From an uncultured Micrococcales bacterium (lineage in GTDB: Bacteria > Actinomycetota > Actinomycetes > Actinomycetales > Microbacteriaceae): a stretch of 5,099 nt of DNA. The translations under genes and the position numbers were made by a program. Below are positions 1 through 5,099 of the stretch, in pieces. Under the pieces are notes generated by a model, which saw nothing but the letters and a program-made list of their open reading frames with translations, searched no databases and had not been told where the DNA came from. The stretch lies in contig CAIJJH010000135.1 in NCBI GenBank assembly GCA_903820955.1, positions 1 to 5,099 of the forward strand. The letters run 5' to 3'. Each line of letters begins with the position of its first letter. The first letter of the stretch is position 1.

Positions 1-1
1 C

Positions 2-592
2 GTTTGGGTGCCAATCGCCGCTATGTTGCTCTTTAAGGAGCGGGTTCGGGCAAGAATATGGATCGGCGTAGCCTTGGTGCTCGCCGGTTTGGTGGTGGTT
101 TCGAAACTGAACCTGAGTGGCTTAAGCCTGGTCGGCGTCGGCTTTGCGTTTTTGGCCTCCGCGACCCTCACCGTTTACTTCATCATGGGTGAACGAACCC
201 AAAAGACTCGCGACAGCATGTCCACGCTTTTCTACACAATGACAATATCCGTGGTCTTTTGGCTCATTTTCTCGCCGTGGTGGCAATTCGATTCGGCGAA
301 GTATGGAGCGACGATCTCTCTGGGTGGAAACCTAGCAGGAGTCCACGTGACGGCATGGCTGCTATTGGTTTGGCTAGGGGTCATGGGCTCGTTTGTCCCG
401 ATGATGCTGAGTTACAAAGCGCTAACTCACCTCAGCGCAACCGGAGTTGGAATTGCATCGACCTCTGAGACCGTTTTTGCCTTCGCCTTTGGGTTGCTTT
501 GGCTCGGCGAACAAATCAGCGCTGTGCAGATAATCGGCGGAGCCTTGGTGATGGCAGGAATCGTTCTGTCTCAGACGGCCCGAAAACCTTAG
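2..592 (+). CDS. EamA/DMT-family transporter, C-terminal part (5' truncated by window edge)
   Basis: This is the C-terminal part of a drug/metabolite transporter superfamily (EamA) membrane protein. The reading frame is open to the left edge (codons GTT TGG precede the GTG at 8), so that GTG is most likely internal rather than the true start. About 196 residues are present; the family usually has about 280-320 residues and ten helices in two EamA repeats. The visible part begins at the end of the first repeat (a cytoplasmic LFKERV-type loop, then the helix IWIGVALVLAGLVVV). The second repeat follows: helices around LVGVGFAFLASATL, LFYTMTISVVFWLIF and AWLLLVWLGVMGSFV. It closes with the typical family ending, containing TSETVFAFAFG, WLGEQ and IIGGALVMAGI. 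Family members export or import small metabolites such as amino acids; the substrate cannot be told from sequence. It ends with TAG at 590-592, overlapping the stop codon of the convergent gene, and is not co-oriented with any complete neighbour to its left in this window. Confidence 0.92.
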   Translation, partial: VWVPIAAMLLFKERVRARIWIGVALVLAGLVVVSKLNLSGLSLVGVGFAFLASATLTVYFIMGERTQKTRDSMSTLFYTMTISVVFWLIFSPWWQFDSAKYGATISLGGNLAGVHVTAWLLLVWLGVMGSFVPMMLSYKALTHLSATGVGIASTSETVFAFAFGLLWLGEQISAVQIIGGALVMAGIVLSQTARKP

Positions 593-2115
593 TCAACGGG
601 AGAGAAAGCCATTCCAACTGGGATGTCGCGAATCCATTCGTTTTCCGGTAAATCTTGCCGAGTTACCACGCCATTGATCGTGACGAAGTGTGCCGTAGAA
701 CCACCACCGTCAACAGAGACCGCCTGAGTGGCCCCCAATTCCTTGAGCCATTCGCCCATCTGATGAATCGTTGAACCGCCCAGGCGATACAGACCGTCAT
801 CCCAGTGTTGACCCATCGTTGATGTAGCAACCCAGAAATCCCCGGACGCGTTCCAGCCGATCACGGTTCGAGGTCGAATGTCTTCGCTGGCACCAACACA
901 GTCCTCCACGTTGACACCGTCAGTAATTAGAAGACTGCCGCGGCCGCTAGCTTCGAGAATCTTGTTCTTGCCCACCGACGAGAATCTCTCCACAATTTTT
1001 AGCGTCTGCCCGACCTGAATTGACGATACCAAGTTGGATTGATCGCGGGCTACTTGAAAAATGTAACGGCCCGGGTTGATTGTGATACGAACACCTCTGC
1101 TCGGCGAAACAGTCAAAACCTTGCCAGTTGAGTCGGTTTGGAAGGTTGCCGCACCAACGGTTTGAACCCCACCGAAGTTCGAGTCATAGAGGGTCGCGCC
1201 TGAGTTGTTGTCTCCCTGAAAATTGATCGCCTTTATGAGGATTCTCTGGTTCCCAACGCCTATGTAGCCGGTTGGTGCAACCGTGTCTGCTACCAGTGAA
1301 GCTTTTGTAAGCGGTGGCATGGAATAGACGGCAGCTTTACCTTTGGTTAACTTTTTGAGCCTCGCTACCATCGTTCCGGAGGCTTGAAAAAGGGTTCCGA
1401 GGGTCGGGCGAATATTTGTACCCTTTAGGTACGAAATCACAACTTTGTTTTTCGAAACCAAAATTGCATACGCACCTCGCGGAATCGTCTTGGTCGAGTC
1501 CTTTGCCGTGAATGCAACTATCGAGTTTGCGGGGATTGACTTTAGGTTCACTCCAGAAACGCTCAGATTTATAGTGCCGGATTTGAGCGGTGCCGCGACC
1601 GCGAAACCAGCAGACTCGCTGAATGTTTGCCTAGCCCAACCGATCACTCGCGTCGAATCGTTGCCGGCCGGGTCACCAGTCGAATGTGGCGCAGGTGCGT
1701 AGATCATGCGGCCACCGGTAATGATGGCAGAGTATGGCATGTTGTTGGATCCGATGAAGTCGGTGTTTACGTAGGTTGCAAGATTAGGAATCGAATTGGC
1801 GAAAGTTCTCTGATTCCCGGTCAGCCCAAGAGGTGCGTGCGGGGTTGACATGTTGTATTTGGCTACTTGCCCCTTAAACACCGTGATGCGAGTTGGGTAA
1901 TTCGAACCGGTGCCGACACCGGTCGGCATACTGTAATAACCAAAAGTGGCCCCCGTTGGGTAAGTGACTTTCGGGGTGTAAGTGGCCGAATTGGCGAGAG
2001 TCGGGGCAAATTTACAAAAGGCTGCGAAGGCGGCTGGTGCTGTGAGCGGGTTGCCGACAAATAGAGTCGCCGCAACAGCAACTCCCACGAGTGCACGAAA
2101 AGCCTTTTTAATCAC
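589..2115 (-). CDS. Secreted phosphodiester glycosidase (NAGPA) domain protein
   Basis: A 508-residue exported protein. The N-terminus is a classic signal peptide: basic MIKKAFR, hydrophobic core about residues 8-21, and an A-F-A signal peptidase I site predicting cleavage after Ala31. The residue before Cys34 is Phe, so it is not a lipobox. The remainder fits the phosphodiester glycosidase family (NAGPA, the domain of the mammalian mannose-6-phosphate uncovering enzyme). It has an N-terminal NTDFIG motif (118-123), a GGRMIYAP segment (134-141), a degenerate GRGSLLITDG (391-400), PRTVIGW (415-421), and the hallmark VDGGGST (468-474) near the C-terminus. Bacterial members are cell-surface or secreted proteins of mostly unknown substrate, probably acting on glycan phosphodiesters; the substrate here is unknown. 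Residues about 180-380 are Ser/Thr/Lys-rich beta-type sequence with no motif I recognise. Only two Cys remain after cleavage (34 and 406), a possible disulfide. The start is GTG at 2115-2113, the only start codon between the gene and an in-frame TAA at 2127-2125. No Shine-Dalgarno precedes it, which suggests leaderless translation. Family call fairly sure; function not. Confidence 0.85.
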   Translation of the reverse strand: MIKKAFRALVGVAVAATLFVGNPLTAPAAFAAFCKFAPTLANSATYTPKVTYPTGATFGYYSMPTGVGTGSNYPTRITVFKGQVAKYNMSTPHAPLGLTGNQRTFANSIPNLATYVNTDFIGSNNMPYSAIITGGRMIYAPAPHSTGDPAGNDSTRVIGWARQTFSESAGFAVAAPLKSGTINLSVSGVNLKSIPANSIVAFTAKDSTKTIPRGAYAILVSKNKVVISYLKGTNIRPTLGTLFQASGTMVARLKKLTKGKAAVYSMPPLTKASLVADTVAPTGYIGVGNQRILIKAINFQGDNNSGATLYDSNFGGVQTVGAATFQTDSTGKVLTVSPSRGVRITINPGRYIFQVARDQSNLVSSIQVGQTLKIVERFSSVGKNKILEASGRGSLLITDGVNVEDCVGASEDIRPRTVIGWNASGDFWVATSTMGQHWDDGLYRLGGSTIHQMGEWLKELGATQAVSVDGGGSTAHFVTINGVVTRQDLPENEWIRDIPVGMAFSPVD

Positions 2116-2121
2116 ACATTT

Positions 2122-2127
2122 AGGTTA
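2122..2127 (-). promoter_or_regulatory. Candidate -10 element (TAACCT) of the phosphodiester glycosidase gene
   Basis: On the minus strand TAACCT ends six bases before the GTG start codon. That spacing places the transcript start at or next to the GTG and fits the leaderless promoters common in Actinobacteria. No purine-rich ribosome site is seen upstream of the GTG. No good -35 hexamer lies at the expected distance (CAAAAC at 2150-2145 is poor). The hexamer lies within the 8-base palindrome GGTTAACC (2123-2130 plus one base), which could also be an operator half or chance. Inferred from spacing only. Confidence 0.45.
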
Positions 2128-2182
2128 ACCGAGCTGGACGACCTGTTTTGTGTTAGAACCTGTGCGTTTCCTCTGAATTCGT

Positions 2183-2188
2183 TAGGCT
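2183..2188 (+). promoter_or_regulatory. Candidate -10 element (TTAGGC/TAGGCT region) for the decarboxylase-led cluster
   Basis: The TTAGGCT stretch in the divergent intergenic region resembles the TANNNT -10 pattern of actinobacterial housekeeping promoters. It would start transcription around 2195, leaving a leader of roughly 16 bases with the ribosome site. No convincing -35 hexamer is seen 16-18 bases upstream. A second possibility is TAGAAC near 2154-2159. Weak call made because some promoter must lie in this 96-base gap or further upstream. Confidence 0.3.
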
Positions 2189-2200
2189 GACAGTGGTCAA

Positions 2201-2207
2201 AGAGGAG
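2201..2207 (+). promoter_or_regulatory. Ribosome binding site AGAGGAG of the PLP decarboxylase gene
   Basis: The purine-rich AGAGGAG sits four bases before the ATG at 2212. The spacing is slightly short but the match to the anti-Shine-Dalgarno sequence is good. It supports ATG 2212 over the in-frame ATG at residue 9 (2236), which has no such site. Confidence 0.7.
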
Positions 2208-2211
2208 CCAG

Positions 2212-3588
2212 ATGTCTAACAAACCACGGGCAGCAATGCATGCCAGCAGCCCAGATACGGTGAGACTGAGAGAAAAGGTGCTCGACTACGCTCGCGAGCG
2301 TATGGAATTCGACCCGGTGCCGCTCGATGCCCCGCAAACCGAGACATACCTCAGGGAACACGCCCCGAACACTGTCAATTCCAAGGGTCTCGGCGGTGAC
2401 GAAGCTCTCAGAGTTTTCGCCGAGGTGCTCGCACCGGCCTGCCTTAGCACCGATCACCCTGGCTACCTAAGCTTTATTCCTACGGCTCCTACCGAGGCGT
2501 CAACTTTGTTCGACCTCGTGGTGTCTGCGTCCTCAATTTATGGCGGATCATGGCTCGAGGGTTCCGGGGCCGTCTTTGCCGAAAACGAGGTTCTGGCCTG
2601 GCTCGCTCGCGAAGCCGGATTGCCAGAAACCTCGGGTGGCGTTTTTGTTCAGGGTGGCACCCTTGGCAACCTCAGTGCGCTCGTCGCTGCGCGACACGCT
2701 GCGATGGATTTGCGAGACGGCCGACCAGAGCGCTGGAAGGTCATCTGCTCGGCCGAGGCACATTCGTCGATCAAGGCAGCGGCCAGAGTCATGGACATCG
2801 ATGTGGTTTTGGCGACTCCCGACGCAAATGGGCGACTACACGGCCAAGCCGTTCGTGACGCGTTGAAAACCGCAGGTGACGGAGTGTTTGCAATCGTCGC
2901 GACCGCTGGAACAACAAACTTTGGGATCGTTGACAAACTGCGCGAAATAGGCGAGGTCGCGCGCGAGCACAAAATTTGGTACCACGTCGATGGCGCTTAC
3001 GGCCTAGCCGGCTTGCTTGCACCGGCGACCCGAGAACTTTTTGACGGAACCGAACTTGCCGACTCCTTCATAGTCGACCCGCACAAGTGGCTTTTCGCAC
3101 CTTTCGACGCCTGCGCACTGGTTTACCGCAATCCCGAACTTGCCAAAGCCGCACACACCCAGCACGGGGAATACTTGGACACCCTCACCGACGGTGGCGC
3201 GTTCAACCCGAGTGACTACGCCTATAACTTGACTCGGCGAGTCCGCGGTCTCCCCCTGTGGTTCTCACTAGCCACACACGGAACCTCAGCATATTCGGAC
3301 GCGGTTTCGCAAAACATCGAAACAGCGAATGCGATTGCACAAGTGATTCGCGAACGGGACGACCTGGAACTTGTTCGCGAACCGGAGCTGAGCGTCGTGG
3401 TGTTCAAAAAGAAGGGTTGGACTCTGGTCGACTACGATCGCTGGTCGTCGAAGCTGCTGGAATCTGGCGTCGGCTTTGTCGTTCCTTCGTCACACAAGGG
3501 CGAGCCGAACACTAGATTCGCCATTGTGAACCCGCGCACCACTCTCAAGTTACTGGTGAAGATTCTCGACACCATGAAAGACGACTAG
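2212..3588 (+). CDS. Group II pyridoxal-phosphate-dependent amino acid decarboxylase
   Basis: A complete 458-residue cytoplasmic enzyme of the group II (aromatic-L-amino-acid/glutamate decarboxylase-like, fold type I) PLP decarboxylases; length is normal. Visible family landmarks in order: HPGYLSFIPTAPTEAS (82-97), the GGSWLEG segment (111-117), the phosphate-region GGVFVQGGTLGN (142-153), AHSS with the cofactor-stacking His184, ATAGTTNFG (230-238), HVDGAYG with Asp260 expected to pair with the PLP ring nitrogen, and DPHKW with Lys292 as the Schiff-base lysine. RRVRGLPLWFSL (342-353) matches the family's C-terminal arginine/tryptophan segment. All catalytic residues are present, so it should be active in removing CO2 from an L-amino acid to give an amine. 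The substrate is not readable from sequence. It leads a cluster with N-carbamoylputrescine amidase and agmatine deiminase, which suggests arginine (giving agmatine) or another polyamine precursor, although classic arginine decarboxylases belong to other families. Many relatives are loosely annotated as aminotransferases. The ATG start is supported by AGAGGAG. Confidence 0.9.
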   Translation: MSNKPRAAMHASSPDTVRLREKVLDYARERMEFDPVPLDAPQTETYLREHAPNTVNSKGLGGDEALRVFAEVLAPACLSTDHPGYLSFIPTAPTEASTLFDLVVSASSIYGGSWLEGSGAVFAENEVLAWLAREAGLPETSGGVFVQGGTLGNLSALVAARHAAMDLRDGRPERWKVICSAEAHSSIKAAARVMDIDVVLATPDANGRLHGQAVRDALKTAGDGVFAIVATAGTTNFGIVDKLREIGEVAREHKIWYHVDGAYGLAGLLAPATRELFDGTELADSFIVDPHKWLFAPFDACALVYRNPELAKAAHTQHGEYLDTLTDGGAFNPSDYAYNLTRRVRGLPLWFSLATHGTSAYSDAVSQNIETANAIAQVIRERDDLELVREPELSVVVFKKKGWTLVDYDRWSSKLLESGVGFVVPSSHKGEPNTRFAIVNPRTTLKLLVKILDTMKDD

Positions 3589-4575
3589 ATGAAGTTGACC
3601 ATCGCAGACGCACCCGCTTCGCTAAGTCGAGTAAAACCAAGCCAACGAACTCCACTGCGAGTGGCTCTCGTTCAAACTCGCTGGCATGAATCAAATGCAG
3701 AGCACCTAGCGAAGCTCGAAGAGGGCATCGAGCAGGCCGCATCCGCCGGGGCCAAGATCGTCTTCCTGCAGGAACTAACCCTGAGCCGTTACCCCGCGGA
3801 CGTCCGGCCAACTGGCACACCGAACGCAACCGCTGAATCACTCACCGATGGCCCGACCGTGACCTTCGCCAAACAGGCAGCCGCGAAGCATGGTGTTTAC
3901 GTTCACGCCTCGCTGTATGAATTCCAAGACTTTGAAGATGGTCGCGGGCTCAACACCGCAATCATCGTTTCACCTACTGGCGAGCTTGTCGCCCGAACTC
4001 CCAAACTTCACATACCGGTCACCGCTGGTTACTACGAAGACGAATACTTTCAGCCAGGACCAGCCGATGGCGAGCCTTACCCCGTCTACGACCTGCTCGG
4101 TGCCCGCATGGGCTTGCCAACTTGCTGGGACGAATGGTTCCCAGAGGTCGCGCGAAACTATTCGCTCCGCGGAGCAGAGTTTCTGTGCTACCCGACCGCG
4201 ATTGGTTCTGAACCAGATCACCCTGAGTTCGACACCGCGCCACTGTGGAAAAAGGTAATCGTCGGAAACGCAATCGCCAACGGAACCTTCATGGTCGTGC
4301 CAAACCGTTGGGGCAACGAAGGGGCGATCACCTTCTACGGGAGTTCGTTCATCTGCGACCCCTACGGTCGAATCCTCGTTGAGGCAGGTCGTGATTCAGA
4401 CGAAGTCCTAGTTGCCGACCTCGACCTCGATCAAAGGCGCGACTGGCTCGACCTGTTCCCGTTCTTGGCCACTCGCCGCCCGGATACCTACGGCAAGCTC
4501 ACCGAACCGGTTAGCAACCATCGCCAGCCAAACGGCGACGGCGAACACGGTGGCATCGCAGGAGTAGCCAAGTGA
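3589..4575 (+). CDS. aguB: N-carbamoylputrescine amidase (nitrilase superfamily)
   Basis: A complete 328-residue carbon-nitrogen hydrolase that is expected to convert N-carbamoylputrescine to putrescine, CO2 and ammonia, the last step of the agmatine route. The nitrilase triad is intact: Glu62 (FLQELTL), Lys139 (TPKLHIP) and Cys179 (PTCWDEWFPE). Family-specific stretches strongly match AguB: GYYEDEYFQPGP (147-158), CWDEWFPEVAR, FLCYPTAIGSEP (198-209), NRWGNEG and TFYGSSFICDP (248-258). The catalytic domain begins about residue 22 (TPLRVALVQ), so there is a roughly 20-residue N-terminal extension. A hydrophilic Gly/His/Asn-rich tail follows residue 305. The ATG lies immediately after the TAG of the decarboxylase, in the same frame and with no clear Shine-Dalgarno, so translation probably depends on reinitiation. 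A GTG at 3661 is an alternative start but would clip the first beta strand. The gene shares a GTGA overlap with agmatine deiminase downstream, supporting the function. Confidence 0.92.
   Translation: MKLTIADAPASLSRVKPSQRTPLRVALVQTRWHESNAEHLAKLEEGIEQAASAGAKIVFLQELTLSRYPADVRPTGTPNATAESLTDGPTVTFAKQAAAKHGVYVHASLYEFQDFEDGRGLNTAIIVSPTGELVARTPKLHIPVTAGYYEDEYFQPGPADGEPYPVYDLLGARMGLPTCWDEWFPEVARNYSLRGAEFLCYPTAIGSEPDHPEFDTAPLWKKVIVGNAIANGTFMVVPNRWGNEGAITFYGSSFICDPYGRILVEAGRDSDEVLVADLDLDQRRDWLDLFPFLATRRPDTYGKLTEPVSNHRQPNGDGEHGGIAGVAK
4560..4565 (+). promoter_or_regulatory. Ribosome binding site AGGAGT of the agmatine deiminase gene
   Basis: AGGAG lies inside the end of the amidase gene, seven bases before the GTG at 4572. 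This spacing decides the start: the next candidate, ATG at 4584, would be 19 bases away. It therefore favours the GTG that overlaps the amidase stop codon. Confidence 0.75.
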
Positions 4576-5099
4576 CCTGGGTAATGCCGGCCGAGTGGCA
4601 ACCGCATGAGCGAACCTGGATGGCCTGGCCAACTGCCGCATACACACTCGAACCGAACGCCGCCGAGGCTTACGAGGCTTGGTCGAACGTGGCAAACGCG
4701 ATTGTCGAATTCGAGCCGGTCACAATGTTGTTAGAGGGCAAAGACATCGAGGTTGCTAAAACCTATCTAGACCCTCGGGTCACTCTTCAACCAACGGAGC
4801 TGAACGACGGTTGGGCCCGAGACATCGGACCGACCTTCGTGAAAAATGAGCACGGCGAAGTGGCTGGAGTCAACTGGGTGTTCAACGGTTGGGGTGCGCA
4901 GGGTTCTTGGGCTTGGTGGGACAAGGACGACCAAGTCGCCGGCGTCATTACCAACACGGCAGCGAAACTGAGAATCGACTCAACCTTGATCAACGAGGGT
5001 GGCGGAATCCACGTCAATGGCAAAGGAGCGATCCTGCTCACCCAAACCGTTCAGCTGGGCGAGGGGCGCAACTCGAGTTGGAGTCGCGAAGAGGTCGAG
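4572..5099 (+). CDS. aguA: Agmatine deiminase, N-terminal half (3' truncated by window edge)
   Basis: The first 176 residues of an agmatine deiminase (peptidylarginine deiminase-like family), which hydrolyses agmatine to N-carbamoylputrescine and ammonia. The frame stays open to the right edge; full-length members have about 340-370 residues, so roughly half is missing, including the C-terminal catalytic Cys. Landmarks: MPAEWQPHERTWMAWP (5-20, the family N-terminus), NDGWARDIGPTFV (78-90, with Asp84 of the RDxGP motif expected to bind the guanidinium), FNGWG (104-108), and EGGGIHVNG (142-150) with the conserved active-site His147. The following LGEGRNSSW resembles the actinobacterial form of the segment that in other AguA proteins reads NPNRNP. 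The GTG start overlaps the amidase TGA as GTGA and has AGGAG seven bases upstream, a sign of translational coupling. Its product is the substrate of the preceding gene's amidase. The neighbour pairing makes agmatine the likely substrate, but the missing C-terminus prevents a complete active-site check. Confidence 0.93.
   Translation, partial: MTWVMPAEWQPHERTWMAWPTAAYTLEPNAAEAYEAWSNVANAIVEFEPVTMLLEGKDIEVAKTYLDPRVTLQPTELNDGWARDIGPTFVKNEHGEVAGVNWVFNGWGAQGSWAWWDKDDQVAGVITNTAAKLRIDSTLINEGGGIHVNGKGAILLTQTVQLGEGRNSSWSREEVE

Larger units (their letters stand above)
2212..5099 (+). other. Putative polyamine operon: PLP decarboxylase - aguB - aguA
   Basis: Three rightward genes are packed with spacings of 0 and -4 bases, so they are very likely co-transcribed. 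The last two encode consecutive steps from agmatine to putrescine in reverse genetic order. Membership of the decarboxylase suggests it supplies the amine entering this route; this is inference from position. The operon may continue past the right edge, where no terminator has been reached. Confidence 0.75.

Noticed and set aside
8..10. GTG as the true start of the transporter.
   Set aside because: The frame is open upstream to the edge, and the protein begins mid-family, at the end of the first EamA repeat.
568..576. GTCTCAGAC palindrome near the transporter's 3' end as a terminator.
   Set aside because: Four-base arms around one base, inside coding sequence and without a T-run; too weak for an intrinsic terminator.
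1911..1928. Perfect inverted repeat TGCCGAC-ACCG-GTCGGCA that could form a 7-base-pair hairpin.
   Set aside because: It lies within the 5' part of the glycosidase coding region (encoding a Pro-Thr-Gly-Val-Gly stretch) and has no T-tract. It is best explained by Gly/Val/Pro codon composition.
2109..2120. Minimal ORF ATG TGT GAT TAA on the minus strand overlapping the glycosidase GTG.
   Set aside because: Only three codons, out of frame with the gene and without a ribosome site; the putative leaderless start lies inside it.
2175..2180. GAATTC palindrome in the divergent gap as an operator.
   Set aside because: A single six-base palindrome without extended symmetry is expected by chance.
2649..2972. 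107-residue minus-strand open frame inside the decarboxylase gene.
   Set aside because: Its composition (Arg/Ser/Ala-rich) is that of a shadow frame of a G+C-rich gene, and the sense-strand enzyme has all family motifs.
4584..4586. ATG as the start of agmatine deiminase.
   Set aside because: The GTG at 4572 is seven bases from AGGAG and overlaps the upstream stop; the ATG would be 19 bases from that site. It keeps the family motif either way.

Overview
The window looks like part of an actinobacterial chromosome, possibly from a small-genome Microbacteriaceae-type bacterium. This is inferred from moderately high G+C, GTG starts, an apparently leaderless GTG gene, and protein sequences that resemble actinobacterial family members. 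Genus cannot be settled from the sequence alone. Coding density is very high. The only non-coding stretch is a 96-base divergent intergenic region (2116-2211), so no gene-free region exceeds 300 bases. I saw no rRNA, tRNA, CRISPR array, insertion sequence or riboswitch.

Left part (1-2115): the C-terminal two-thirds of an EamA/DMT-family membrane transporter runs rightward off the left edge. It meets, tail to tail with a 4-base overlap of stop codons, a leftward gene for a 508-residue exported protein. That protein has a phosphodiester glycosidase (NAGPA-type) domain.

Right part (2212-5099): a tightly packed rightward three-gene cluster. First is a complete group II PLP-dependent amino acid decarboxylase. 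It is followed with zero spacing by a complete N-carbamoylputrescine amidase of the nitrilase superfamily. That gene overlaps by 4 bases an agmatine deiminase gene, which is cut by the right edge. The last two enzymes form the known agmatine -> N-carbamoylputrescine -> putrescine route. The decarboxylase sits where an agmatine-producing arginine decarboxylase would complete an arginine-to-putrescine pathway. However, it belongs to the aromatic amino acid/glutamate decarboxylase-like fold, not to a classic arginine decarboxylase family. This mismatch is the most interesting point in the window: either an unrecognised arginine (or citrulline) decarboxylase, or a different amine pathway sharing an operon.

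The divergent region 2116-2211 must hold promoters for both the exported protein gene and the polyamine cluster. Candidate -10 elements are visible for each; -35 elements are weak.
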